Positions 26,496 to 35,237 are shown, counted from the stretch's first letter. The stretch is DNA of 64,000 bases from Bacteroidota bacterium (GCA_018266755.1 JAFDZW010000001.1:273635-337634); one strand, 5' to 3'. A program made the numbers and translations. Notes: a model not told the origin generated them from the sequence alone.

Positions 26496-29084
26496 ATGAA
26501 GAAAATCGAGGAAACAAAACTCTGGCTAGCTATGAACGCTGCACCCGAATTGCAGCATGAGCTTTTGTCAATTCGCAGCAACTGTGAGAAAATAGCAGAT
26601 CGTGTCCAAGTTGTGCTTCCGGGGTATACTGACCACAGTGTGCGTCACATGGATGCACTCTGGGGGATTGCAGAAGTTGTCTTCACCGATAAGGAGCTTG
26701 AACGTTTCTCGGCTTCAGAGGTATTCGTACTCGGCGCCTCTTTTTATTTCCATGATCTTGGAATGGCGAGGGCTGCCACAGTCCAGGGCTGTGAGGATCT
26801 ACGTAATAGTGATGCATATCGAGCTCAGAAAAGCCGAGCGATTTCGGTTCTTGGGCTTGCTGAGCGAGAGGCGGACTTTCTTGCCTTGGAAGTGGGCGCT
26901 CGAGATACACATGCTGAATTTGCTGAAAAGTTGTGTAAGGAGGAGTTCCCGGGGTTGGGTCAACATGTGATTGAAAAGGCGGAGATTCGGCGTCATTGGG
27001 CAGATTACATAGCAAAGGTATCAGTGAGTCATCACTGGGGAATGGCAAGAGTTGAGAACGAGTTAGGCAAACGTCAAACGGAAAACAGTACCAGAGGTGA
27101 AGCGGTCAATCTATCATTTCTAGCTTGCGCACTTCGAATTATTGATTATGCTCATATTAACACAGAACGAGCGAACTATCTAGAGCGGGTACTAAGAACA
27201 GGAGTGAGCGGTTCAAGCTTGCTTCACTGGAAAGCCCAAGAGAATATCAGTCCACCGATTCGTGTTGAAAATAGGATTAAATACACCACTTTCCGACCAA
27301 TCGAGGACCAAGATGCTTGGTGGTTATTTTACGAAATGGCGACTGGACTGGACGTCCAAATATCCCTAGTCTCTGAATTCTTATCTAGTACAGTTACAAC
27401 GACGAACAGGTTTTCGTTGGAGGGAGTGTCTAGAGTAAGTACGCCCACAAATTTTGCTTCATTTGTCCAACCCTTCAACTTCGAACCTGTCGATGTCAGG
27501 TTTAAGGCTGATTCGATTGAGTCTGTTGCTCGACTGATAGAAACTGTAGGTGGCAAGACTCTATACGGTGACGATGATCTTGTTCCGTTGCGTGAGTTGA
27601 TCCAGAACGCAAGAGATGCGATAGTGCTAGAATCTCGTCAACGAAGGGCGGGTGACTTGCCGCACATCGACGGGAAGCTCATAATTGGGATGCTTGAGGA
27701 GAGTGGTGCTCGGACATTGATTGTAGAGGATAATGGAGTTGGGATGACGTCTTCTGTTATACGGAATTACCTTCTTGGCATCGCGACCAATTTCTGGGAG
27801 TCTCCTGAATTCTATAATGCATATCCGGACATACAGCGATCAGAATTTAGACCGGCAGGAAAATTTGGGATAGGCTTTCTCTCGATATTTATGGTTGGCA
27901 ATAAAGTTTCTATTGCTACTGAGAAACGAGGTGAGAAACGTTTCGAGATTGAGCTGCACGGATTGGACAAGCGGGGCGCGATGCGGGAGGTCACCCCGAA
28001 GGGTATTAATGGAACGAGAATAACCGTAAAGATCGAGAAGCAGAGCCCGGAGACTTATTCTGAGCTAGGGAAACGAGTTTCGCTTCGTGCCCCAATGCTG
28101 CCATTTGATGTTGAACTGCGAGAGAATGACAAGGTATCAATCCTGCAGAAGGAGTGGTGGAAGCGAATATCTCAGAAGGAACTGTACGACTTTGTTCTGT
28201 CATCCGAACACGAGATACCAAGGCGTAGGACCTCACCCCGAGAGCTTCGAGGAGTATCCGATTTTGATTTCACTGGAGAGTCATCAAAAAAATATGACGA
28301 CATTCCATTGGCAAAACGGTGGCTCGGTGATGCCCCAGAGTATGTCTCAAGTGACCGAAGGATTATTGCCATTCCAGGTTATGGCCGCGTCTTGCTCTGT
28401 TCGAAGGGCATTTCGATACAAACTATTAGGACTCGTGGGGTGGTTGGGCTCGTTGACATGGATGACGTGAAGCTAACCGCATCTCGAAACCAGACCATCG
28501 AGTGGGATTACAGTGCCTTTAACGTTTCCACATTCGCTGAATTGAAGGGTGGAATCGTACGAGCTATTGGAGCATTAGAAAGCGAAGGAATGATCCCTTC
28601 CCGCTCTGAGTTCCTCGTCACCGTTATCAGTGATTATGGCCCTTCTGTATTGTACGAAAGCACACTTCCATGGTTCAACGCCGTGCTTTCACCCGGTGAG
28701 TCTAGGCTGCTGACGACCGAAGGTGCAAAGCAGCTTCTTCTCGACAAATCGGAAGTGATGCTGTCGTATGGCGTTGGTCCGTGGTCCTCTGTTCCGGGGT
28801 GTAGGGCACGATTTCCTGGGGTAGCACCCAATGCTGTTGTTATCCCTGTCAGTAGAAGTGGACAGCCCAGCCTAAGGGGCAGCTATGATGATAAGAATAT
28901 CAGCGGGACTCTTGAATCACACTTTCATAACGAACCATATAGGTCAATGCAGAGGGCCTATTTGCTTAATGCATACCTTGAAGTTATAGCAACTGCCTGG
29001 GGTATGTCAAGCAAGGATTTCTATAACTCAGTTTCAATTCGGCAAGGCTCGGATGAGTTCTATGTCCACTTGTCACGAAGGTAG
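26496..29084 (+). CDS. HD-domain plus Hsp90-type GHKL ATPase protein, candidate defence or stress protein
   Basis: About 862 residues. The N-terminal HD-type metal-dependent phosphohydrolase region has GYTDHSVRHMD (first His), YFHDLG (His-Asp, about 86-87), VSHHWG and a late IIDYAH. It is followed at about 350-600 by an Hsp90/MORC-like ATPase: LRELIQNARDAI (N box), VEDNGVGM (G1) and GKFGIGFLSI (G2). The C-terminal 250 residues are unassigned. ATG 26496 is chosen for GAGG at 26483-26486; ATG 26481 and GTG 26472 are alternatives. HD-GHKL fusions of this kind are reported in bacterial conflict contexts. Codon use is AT-richer than gyrB. It is a single gene, divergent from gyrB. Confidence 0.75.
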   Translation: MKKIEETKLWLAMNAAPELQHELLSIRSNCEKIADRVQVVLPGYTDHSVRHMDALWGIAEVVFTDKELERFSASEVFVLGASFYFHDLGMARAATVQGCEDLRNSDAYRAQKSRAISVLGLAEREADFLALEVGARDTHAEFAEKLCKEEFPGLGQHVIEKAEIRRHWADYIAKVSVSHHWGMARVENELGKRQTENSTRGEAVNLSFLACALRIIDYAHINTERANYLERVLRTGVSGSSLLHWKAQENISPPIRVENRIKYTTFRPIEDQDAWWLFYEMATGLDVQISLVSEFLSSTVTTTNRFSLEGVSRVSTPTNFASFVQPFNFEPVDVRFKADSIESVARLIETVGGKTLYGDDDLVPLRELIQNARDAIVLESRQRRAGDLPHIDGKLIIGMLEESGARTLIVEDNGVGMTSSVIRNYLLGIATNFWESPEFYNAYPDIQRSEFRPAGKFGIGFLSIFMVGNKVSIATEKRGEKRFEIELHGLDKRGAMREVTPKGINGTRITVKIEKQSPETYSELGKRVSLRAPMLPFDVELRENDKVSILQKEWWKRISQKELYDFVLSSEHEIPRRRTSPRELRGVSDFDFTGESSKKYDDIPLAKRWLGDAPEYVSSDRRIIAIPGYGRVLLCSKGISIQTIRTRGVVGLVDMDDVKLTASRNQTIEWDYSAFNVSTFAELKGGIVRAIGALESEGMIPSRSEFLVTVISDYGPSVLYESTLPWFNAVLSPGESRLLTTEGAKQLLLDKSEVMLSYGVGPWSSVPGCRARFPGVAPNAVVIPVSRSGQPSLRGSYDDKNISGTLESHFHNEPYRSMQRAYLLNAYLEVIATAWGMSSKDFYNSVSIRQGSDEFYVHLSRR

Positions 29085-29407
29085 TGAACTCAATCTTACC
29101 ATGTCAATAAGTTCAAATCTTGGGGGAGGGGGGGTAGATCCCGTTCAGAAAAGGTTGGGGGCGCGTTTTCGTTTTACTCTATCAGAGATTGCTCCGTACT
29201 AAGCTGTTTCGACCAAAGCAACTACGATAGTTGGAAGCGCGCAAGTGCCAATTTGCGCGACTTGCCCCTGCAACCTACCCCCCTTTACACTCCTGCTGTC
29301 CCTCGCTGTTGTCTTGCCCATCCACTTTATCTAACAATTACCACCAATATGGCAAGACGACAAGAAGAAGATGTAAATGTCATTGTTTGATACTCCCTCT
29401 CCCATCT
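29085..29407. other. Gene-free stretch after the HD-GHKL gene
   Basis: About 320 bp with a G-run (29124-29135), C-rich tracts and a hairpin CGCGCAA/TTGCGCG (29238-29244 and 29253-29259). No credible gene is seen; it is probably decayed flanking sequence. Confidence 0.5.
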
Positions 29408-29575
29408 CTATTTCGCCAACACTTTCTGTGCTTGCTTCGGCATGGCAGCGACGAGCGTCAATAACGCCAACGCCGGGCCGCTGGGGGAGCGGCGGCCTTG
29501 CTCCCAGTTGCGTAGCGTACCGACGCTGACGTGCATCGTCAGCTTGAAATAGTCGAGCGTATCAGAGTTCAACAC
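29408..29575 (-). pseudogene. Truncated HigA-type XRE antitoxin remnant
   Basis: A 55-codon frame ending in TAG (29408-29410) encodes SVGTLRNWEQGRRSPSGPA, then LLTLVAAMPKQAQKVLAK. This is the second half of the HTH plus C-terminus of HigA-like antitoxins. The first helices are missing, replaced by an unrelated VLNSDTLDYFK lead, and the frame overlaps the end of higA by 14 nt. It is probably the relic of a second toxin-antitoxin locus joined to the intact one. Confidence 0.65.
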
Positions 29576-29855
29576 TCACGTGCAGTTTCCCTCCCAACCC
29601 CTGCTCGACGATTTTGATCAGGGTCGAGAGGCGGATGTCGCTGGCATCGTTCTCAATGCGCGAGATATAGGACTTGTTCGTATTTGCTTTGGCAGCGAGT
29701 TCGCTTTGCGAGAGGTGAAGCTCCTCCCGAGCTTGGCGAATCATCACTCCAAGCTTGAATGCCTCAAAGCCGCGTTCGAAGTCATCGCGCCGCTTGGTGC
29801 CGCGCTTGCCATAGCGCTTATCGAGATGTTCTCCGAGTGTGGTCAGCTTTTTCAT
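29562..29855 (-). CDS. higA: HigA/XRE-type antitoxin
   Basis: 97-residue antitoxin with a basic N-terminal extension and an HTH in the C-terminal half: IRQAREELHLSQSELAAKANTNKSYISRIEN reads as helices 1-4 in overlapping segments. It neutralises the HigB-like toxin and, with it, represses the operon. It is encoded second, overlapping the toxin gene by 38 bp, the order typical of higBA modules. The probable operator is the 20-bp palindrome at 30201-30220. Confidence 0.85.
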   Translation of the reverse strand: MKKLTTLGEHLDKRYGKRGTKRRDDFERGFEAFKLGVMIRQAREELHLSQSELAAKANTNKSYISRIENDASDIRLSTLIKIVEQGLGGKLHVSVEL

Positions 29856-30177
29856 CGCAATATTCCTTTCTGATTCGCAGCGCGCGCTGAATCTCTGAAC
29901 TCGGCGTTTTCCGAGTCTTCTTCTGAAAACCGTTTGCCACGATCACTAACTTCCCTGCATCGAAGAAGCAGAACATCCGATAGATATTGCCGCTCAACTC
30001 GACGCGTATCTCATACAATCCGTCTGTCCCTTCAACGTGCTTCAAGAACTTCTCCGGCACAAGTTCAAGAGACTCGACCAGCCTTAGTACATGGTCGATC
30101 TTCCGACGCACTGTTTCGGACTGCTCCTCAAAGAAGTCCAAGAAGTAGCGTTTGTAGAAGACAATATTCCTGATCAT
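29818..30177 (-). CDS. higB: HigB/RelE-superfamily toxin (PF05973-like)
   Basis: 119-residue RelE-fold toxin, expected to cleave mRNA on the ribosome. GLYEIRVELSGNIYRMFCFFD is split here as GLYEIRVELSG and NIYRMFCFFD, the hallmark beta-strands of phage-derived Gp49/HigB-like toxins. ANGFQKKTRKTPSSEI carries the usual basic KKT...P...EI end. The toxin precedes and overlaps the antitoxin. The last about 20 residues (DEKADHTRRTSR) lie in the overlap and may be dispensable. Confidence 0.85.
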   Translation of the reverse strand: MIRNIVFYKRYFLDFFEEQSETVRRKIDHVLRLVESLELVPEKFLKHVEGTDGLYEIRVELSGNIYRMFCFFDAGKLVIVANGFQKKTRKTPSSEIQRALRIRKEYCDEKADHTRRTSR

Positions 30178-30200
30178 GATGAATCGGTACTAAGCGCTAA

Positions 30201-30220
30201 CGTTGTCTAATTAGACAACG
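30201..30220. promoter_or_regulatory. Perfect 20-bp palindrome, probable HigBA operator
   Basis: CGTTGTCTAA followed by TTAGACAACG is perfectly self-complementary and ends 23 bp before the higB start. Toxin-antitoxin operons of this family are autorepressed at such dyads. It lies alone in the 211-bp gap before arr. Confidence 0.75.
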
Positions 30221-30388
30221 ACGGGACCGAAACAGTTCAGAGACAAAGGTCTGCAGCCACGTTGTAGCAGTACCGGGATATTGCGAACGAATACCCTGTG
30301 AAACCCAACACCCCTCTCCCGCCGTTGTGCGGGCGATTGAGTTAGCCATTGCATTGCCAGATCCTTGCCACAAGCCGAGAGTAACCAG

Positions 30389-30799
30389 ATGAAGAACGAT
30401 AACAACAACGTGTTGGATAATGGGCCGTTTTATCACGGGACGAAAGCCGATCTGAAAGTTGGCGATCTCTTGACCGCGGGGTATCGGTCGAACTACAAAC
30501 CTGAGGTCGTTATGAATCACATCTACTTCACCGCATTGCCGAACGGTGCGGGGCTTGCTGCGGCGTTGGCGCCGGGAGACGCGCCGCAGCGTGTGTATAT
30601 CGTCGAGCCGACCGGCGACTTCGAGAACGATCCGAACGTGACTGACAAGAAATTCCCCGGCAACCCCACCCGCTCCTATCGAAGCTCGGAGCCGTTGCGC
30701 GTCGTGGGCGAGCTAACCGAATGGAATAGACTTACAGAAGAAGAGATCGCCGACTGGCGCGCACGCATCGCGAATATCAAAGGGGATATTATCAACTAG
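30389..30799 (+). CDS. arr: NAD(+)-rifampin ADP-ribosyltransferase
   Basis: Inactivates rifamycins by ADP-ribosylating the ansa chain. At 136 residues it has the full Arr length. FYHGTKADLKVGDLL, then VYIVEPTGDFENDPNVTDKK and FPGNPTRSYRSSEPLRV, are near-exact Arr signatures. ATG 30389 is preferred over the upstream in-frame 30365. It sits beside higBA in the accessory region, consistent with acquisition, although environmental bacteria often carry arr. Confidence 0.92.
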   Translation: MKNDNNNVLDNGPFYHGTKADLKVGDLLTAGYRSNYKPEVVMNHIYFTALPNGAGLAAALAPGDAPQRVYIVEPTGDFENDPNVTDKKFPGNPTRSYRSSEPLRVVGELTEWNRLTEEEIADWRARIANIKGDIIN

Positions 30800-30820
30800 A
30801 CCGCGGACCATCCCATCTGG

Positions 30821-31267
30821 TTACCACCACCCACCAAGCCGAACGCCGGCGCCGAAGACGAGCATCGAGACGCCCAGCAGGGTGATCGTGATGATGTGCG
30901 CGGCGAGGAAGTTCAGGTTGCGTTCTTCGAGGCGGGTGATGAGGCGAATGCGCGCATGCACGGCGATCACCACCGTGACGAGCAGCAGGATGAGCTTCAG
31001 CGCGATCATCGCATGCGGTCCCGGGGCGAAGTCGAAGACGTCGAAGAGATTTTCGGTATAGTTATAGGCCATCCAGATACCGGTCGCGATCTGCAGCAGC
31101 AGGGCAGGGACGCCAATGTGCTCGAAGATCGCCTCGAAGTTCGCGACGATCGTATGGTCGCGTTTCTTGAGCGCCTTCGGCAGGACCATGAGGGCAAGCA
31201 CCAGATGTCCGCCGACCCACACCGATGCGCCGACGAGATGCAGGACGAGTAGTAATTTGAAAAGCAT
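30821..31267 (-). CDS. CopD-family membrane protein
   Basis: 148 residues with four predicted membrane helices. LHLVGASVWVGGHLVLALMV contains the conserved His-Gly-rich first helix of CopD-like proteins, and a second His (FEHIG) and a third (AAHIITI) follow. CopD-type proteins are linked to copper import or to heme/cytochrome-like membrane functions. No copper genes are adjacent, so the role stays open. Confidence 0.75.
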   Translation of the reverse strand: MLFKLLLVLHLVGASVWVGGHLVLALMVLPKALKKRDHTIVANFEAIFEHIGVPALLLQIATGIWMAYNYTENLFDVFDFAPGPHAMIALKLILLLVTVVIAVHARIRLITRLEERNLNFLAAHIITITLLGVSMLVFGAGVRLGGWW

Positions 31268-31390
31268 AGCGTTTGCAGTTTGTGAGCGTGCGCCGACGCT
31301 ACGAAGTTACTCAACCGTGTGGTTTCCGTGTATGATCTATGTCATGCCCCGAGTACGAACGTCCGTCCGACGCCGTGATTGCTTCCGCTG

Positions 31391-31419
31391 TTTGCAACAT
31401 CAATTCCTACGTATCTTTG
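31391..31419 (+). promoter_or_regulatory. Possible Bacteroidota-type promoter
   Basis: TTTG (31391-31394) and TATCTTTG (31412-31419), 17 bp apart, resemble the -33 TTTG and -7 TAnnTTTG elements of Bacteroidota sigma factors, though the spacing is slightly short. It lies 40 bp before the following lipoprotein gene. Confidence 0.4.
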
Positions 31420-31458
31420 TGAAATTGTATTGGGATACAATCATTTCTATTAATCACT

Positions 31459-32454
31459 ATGAGACCATTCTTTCCCCGTGCGATTGCCGCGTTGTTGTGT
31501 GTGTTTTCGTTCGCGTTCGTATCATGCAAAAGCTCGACATCTCCAAATAATGACGGTGGCCAGGGCTGGAGCGGCACGCTCATTTACGATATTCCGTCGG
31601 CAGATGGCGAGATCGGCATCTATGACTTCGCAAATCGGCGCGAGACGGTGGCCTTCTCGAGCGGACGCGGCCCAAGCTGGTCGCCGAGCGGGCTTATACT
31701 CTACGAAGAACCGAGCGACGTGTCGCCGCGTGTGAATTGGAAGATCGCTACCCGAGCGAGAAACGGTACGGCAGAGAACATCCTGCTCGATTCAAAAGCG
31801 TTTAGCCTGAGCGTCTCGAAGTCACCGAAGATGTCGCGAGACGGCAAGACGATCTGCTTCAATTATTGGTATGACAACGTCGGAGGGCCGGACCTCTACA
31901 CCGCAAGCGGTTCGATCTTGATGCAAAGCGACGGCACGCTCATCGGCGGGCTCGACAGCGTCTTCGACGGTTCATGGATGCCCGACGGTTCGATCGTCTT
32001 CTCGGCAACGGTCGACGAACTCGACGGCGAGCGCACGTTTTATCAGGACGGTCTCTACCGGCTCTCGTCCGACTTCTCTCAGTTTACCGCCGTCGGCAGC
32101 GGTCTTGTCAAGCCGAAGCATCCGGCCTGTAGCCCCGATGGAAAGCGAATCGCCTTTGCAATGAACGGACACATCTGGATGATCAACGCCGACGGAAGCG
32201 GGCTGCGACAAGTGACGACCGGATCGAAGGAAGAGTCGCATCCGTGCTGGTCGCCCGATGGGAAGTTTCTGGCATGCATGAGTTTCGGCACATTCGAAGT
32301 ATCGTATTATACCGCCATCGCAGTCGTGCCGACGGATATTTATTCCCCGATCGATATGACGAACGAGTCGCCATATTGGATTCGCGATGCGCAGTATAGC
32401 TCGCAATCGTCCGAGGGTCGCCGCTCGGCCTATACGTCGATCTCCTGGAAATAG
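31459..32454 (+). CDS. TolB-like beta-propeller lipoprotein
   Basis: 331 residues. A lipoprotein signal ends FAFVSC (Cys23), followed by a Ser/Asn-rich linker. The rest contains PD40/TolB-type propeller blades: GPSWSPSG, SPKMSRDGKTICF, HPACSPDGKRIAFAM and SHPCWSPDGKFLACM, including IWMINADGSGLRQVT. Such proteins are usually attached to the inner face of the outer membrane or to the cell surface. There is no Tol-Pal neighbour, so it is not TolB itself. Confidence 0.8.
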   Translation: MRPFFPRAIAALLCVFSFAFVSCKSSTSPNNDGGQGWSGTLIYDIPSADGEIGIYDFANRRETVAFSSGRGPSWSPSGLILYEEPSDVSPRVNWKIATRARNGTAENILLDSKAFSLSVSKSPKMSRDGKTICFNYWYDNVGGPDLYTASGSILMQSDGTLIGGLDSVFDGSWMPDGSIVFSATVDELDGERTFYQDGLYRLSSDFSQFTAVGSGLVKPKHPACSPDGKRIAFAMNGHIWMINADGSGLRQVTTGSKEESHPCWSPDGKFLACMSFGTFEVSYYTAIAVVPTDIYSPIDMTNESPYWIRDAQYSSQSSEGRRSAYTSISWK

Positions 32455-32560
32455 GCGAAGGGCGCTTCGCTGGGTGTCGGTGGTGAATGAAGCAGGGAAG
32501 ACGGCCTTCGTCCGGCAAGTCAGATTCCGCGCGTCGAGTAGTGACACCGTCCTACCCGCC

Positions 32561-32677
32561 GTCATTCTGAGGTCGCCGCGGCGACCGAAGAATCCCTTGA
32601 TGAAACGGAGTGAGTCTGAGCCACAGCAATTTGTTGCGGAGCTCGCACGGAGCGAAGCGTATGTGCGCAGAATGACA
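32561..32677. repeat. Dispersed palindromic repeat, family B, diverged copy
   Basis: GTCATTCTGAGGTCGCCGCG with GAAGAATCCCTTGATGAAAC, and the distal arm GCGCAGAATGAC. The right inner arm is degraded. It occupies most of the 267-bp gap between the lipoprotein and XRE genes. Confidence 0.7.
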
Positions 32678-32721
32678 TCGGTGTAACACCATCCGACACC
32701 GGGCCGCTGCTCACGTCGTAT

Positions 32722-32967
32722 TCATACAGGCTCGGCGACGGACACGAGCGCCTGCACCTGCACCCCGAGCGCCGTGGCGATGCGCGAGAGCGTATCGGCG
32801 CTGACATTCACGCGGCCGCGCTCGAGGTTGCCGACGAAGTTCAGGCTCAGCCGCGACCGCACCGCAAGCTTCTCCTGCGACCACGCCTTCGACTCCCGAA
32901 TCGCCCGAATATTCGACCCAATCGCGCGGCGAAGCGATAGTGCGTCCTGGGATAGGTGTCTTTCCAT
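32722..32967 (-). CDS. Small XRE-family transcriptional regulator
   Basis: 81 residues, almost all HTH: SNIRAIRESKAWSQEKLAVR, then LSLNFVGNLERGRVNVS and ADTLSRIATALGV. Such single-domain Cro/CI regulators commonly control island genes. It faces away from an XRE remnant at 33019-33213 and precedes the SMC-kinase operon region; a regulatory role there is possible but not shown. Confidence 0.8.
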   Translation of the reverse strand: MERHLSQDALSLRRAIGSNIRAIRESKAWSQEKLAVRSRLSLNFVGNLERGRVNVSADTLSRIATALGVQVQALVSVAEPV

Positions 32968-33018
32968 ACGGGAATAATACGGAAAGGGGAAGCGAGTTTT
33001 ATGCGGTGCTACTATTAG

Positions 33019-33213
33019 GTAGTATCAACAATCCTGCTCATCTCTGTTGACGCAAAAAAGCACGCCGAGAAAATGAAGCTACATAGAGCCTACGTAGTTT
33101 TTTTGGAGCGAGGGGAGAGGAATATCTCGGTGGATACGATTGTGGTGATCTCTGAGGCTCTTGGTGTCGCGCCTTGGGTGGTCCTGTTGCCTAAAGTCAG
33201 GAACTGGATGTGA
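33019..33213 (+). pseudogene. XRE HTH remnant
   Basis: Open frame whose middle reads MKLHRAYVVFLERGERNISV, then DTIVVISEALGVAPWVVLL. This is the recognition helix and later part of an XRE domain related to the neighbouring regulator. The first helices are missing, and the frame opens just after a TAG. ATG 33073 would give 46 residues. It is probably a broken copy at the island edge. Confidence 0.55.
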
Positions 33214-33275
33214 GCGACGCATGGATGTATCTTATTAGTATGGAGCGAGCTTGCGCATTCGAGATATGACGACAG

Positions 33276-35237
33276 TCAACCGGAGGACATAATTGTTGGT
33301 ATTAGCACCCGAATTACAGACCTGACAAACGTCTGTTGTAACTCGGGCATAATCAATGACTGGGTTGCAACAAGGAAAAGTGCAGCTAGGTAATCAATCG
33401 CGCCTCCACCATGTGATTCCATGACTCCGACAGCATTATTGCGGGCGGCAACCATGCCACCCAGACAAATACGGGCGTGAGGGGAAGGCCCGAAGACCGC
33501 AGGATATTTTTCTATTAGTGCCGACATATCGTGTCGGGTTATCGATAGGTCGAAGACAAACTGATCAATGTCTGCCTCCTCACAGTATTGCCTTAGTTGC
33601 GAGAACATCAAGGCACACTGCAGACGAACCAAGTCCACGGCAGGGTGGCCTCGTCCACTGGAAGCAAAATCAATTAGATGCATTGACTCTTCGGCACTTA
33701 CTAATATGTTGCGAAGATGGACATCCCCGTGAATAATGCCCCTCTCCCTGTAGGCGGCGAGAATTGCGGTTGCCTTGGTCCGTGCAGCACCGAAGTCGGG
33801 ACCTAGCCTCCAGTTGTATCCCTTTTCCTCCAGATCGTTGATCTGCGAGACACTGGGATTCTCGTAAATCGTGAAGTCGTGGTTCGTTGACGTCCCCTTA
33901 TTTAGCTCGGCAAGGTGTGCACATAGATTTCTCAAACCGCTTTCCAAATTCGCAGTATAAGCAGGACTCAATTCATCCGTTCCCATTGCAGGAAAGATCT
34001 CTTTGTTCCAACATAGTTCTAATACATCCCATAGCATTGGGGCCGGTTGGGAGGTTCGGTCGGCACGGTTGACGAGCTTAAAGTAGAGTACAGCAGAGTC
34101 ACCATGGATGAATAACTCGGGCGTAATTGTTTCGTCCCATCGTTGGATAAATGTGCGGAAACGTTGCGTTTCTCGAAGAAGGGACTCCTTTCGATCTATC
34201 TTAGCCACGTAGTATTTCCCGTCATCATTCGTTTTTACGAGTGCAAGTTTTGCATCGGTACGACCACCGCGGAGAAATCTTGCTTCAACGCTCTTCACCG
34301 TAAACTCCTCGTAGTTTCTCAGACGGGACTCCATCTCGTAAGCGGCTGCTACCAGAAGGTGCGATTGGCCCTGCGTGAGGTCACCAAGAGTAAAATTTAC
34401 ACGTTTGTGGCGATTAAGAATATGTTGAGCATTAAAAATGCTCTCAAGCTCGGACTCTTTGATCTGAGGGCTGTTTTGTAGCGACAGAATTGTTGACGGT
34501 ACGTGGTCCTTCCGTGACTGCGCCGAGCGCACAATTGCCTCGATTTCATGATTTGAAAGGTGGGACGCAGAGACGTCAATGCGGAGCCAAGCGAAGGTGG
34601 AATAGACAGCTAGGTCTCCAATCAGCTTTGTCTGTTCGGCCTTGTTTAGCCCTTTCAGTACTGAGCTGTCGATCAACACAGCTACAATGTCATTGTTGGT
34701 AGAAAGCTGTAGCAATGCAGTTTCGGCGGTCTCAAGGCAGATAGGTACGAAACTAGGATCGAGAATATGGCGATATCTGTTTGCGTTGTGTAGCATAGTG
34801 AGAACTAGGACGGACATCCTCTCTGCCGAGGGATGCTGCAAGTCTTGATCCTTATTTGCCTTGGCTCGAGCACTGGGAGCGGGTGCCTTCACTCCTACCT
34901 GCTTCTTGAATAGCGACCCTCGGATTTCCTCAGACGCTGCCCCTAATATTTCGTTTCGAAGGTGAGACCTCAGCGATGGCGTCCTAGTAGACAAGAGCGT
35001 GAGTTCACTATCATCAAGTGCCAGTTTGTTGAGGACAGCTCTAAAGCGCGTTGCCTGCTTAAATTGGCCAACTCCAGGCGAATCGGCAAGTGCCACTCCA
35101 ATATCATGAGCAAGTTGTACCCGGTCCAGACCATGACTAGCTGGAGTAGTGGTTAGTTTGGATATCCCACTAAGGAAAGTCTGATCTTCTGGGGAACAGA
35201 CTAGTGTGATTCTTGAATCAACTTCCTGCGTACTCAT
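33276..35237 (-). CDS. Receiver-like plus aminoglycoside-phosphotransferase-like kinase protein
   Basis: 653 residues in three parts. About 1-110 is an all-helical module of unknown type. About 140-280 resembles a response-regulator-like (pseudo-receiver) domain (SVLVLTMLHNANRYRHILD, DIVAVLIDSSVLKG). About 310-640 is an APH/choline-kinase-fold domain with Lys346 (YYVAKID), catalytic loop HGDVHLRN (503-510) and metal aspartate in HLIDFASSGRG (Asp523). All key kinase residues are present. The start codon overlaps the stop of the SMC-like ATPase (TAATG), so the two are translationally coupled. I infer an NTP-dependent conflict or signalling system. It is not a plausible antibiotic-resistance gene given its size and partner. 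Confidence 0.7.
   Translation of the reverse strand: MSTQEVDSRITLVCSPEDQTFLSGISKLTTTPASHGLDRVQLAHDIGVALADSPGVGQFKQATRFRAVLNKLALDDSELTLLSTRTPSLRSHLRNEILGAASEEIRGSLFKKQVGVKAPAPSARAKANKDQDLQHPSAERMSVLVLTMLHNANRYRHILDPSFVPICLETAETALLQLSTNNDIVAVLIDSSVLKGLNKAEQTKLIGDLAVYSTFAWLRIDVSASHLSNHEIEAIVRSAQSRKDHVPSTILSLQNSPQIKESELESIFNAQHILNRHKRVNFTLGDLTQGQSHLLVAAAYEMESRLRNYEEFTVKSVEARFLRGGRTDAKLALVKTNDDGKYYVAKIDRKESLLRETQRFRTFIQRWDETITPELFIHGDSAVLYFKLVNRADRTSQPAPMLWDVLELCWNKEIFPAMGTDELSPAYTANLESGLRNLCAHLAELNKGTSTNHDFTIYENPSVSQINDLEEKGYNWRLGPDFGAARTKATAILAAYRERGIIHGDVHLRNILVSAEESMHLIDFASSGRGHPAVDLVRLQCALMFSQLRQYCEEADIDQFVFDLSITRHDMSALIEKYPAVFGPSPHARICLGGMVAARNNAVGVMESHGGGAIDYLAALFLVATQSLIMPELQQTFVRSVIRVLIPTIMSSG

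Noticed and set aside
29231-29464. Small plus-strand frame after the HD-GHKL gene
   Set aside because: Low-complexity composition, no start signal, and it overlaps the antitoxin remnant on the other strand.
31459-32454. tolB of the Tol-Pal system
   Set aside because: It is a lipoprotein with propeller repeats but lacks the TolB N-terminal domain and any tol or pal neighbour.
33276-35237. Aminoglycoside resistance gene
   Set aside because: Only the kinase fold is shared; the protein is twice the usual length, has extra N-terminal domains and is coupled to an SMC-like ATPase.
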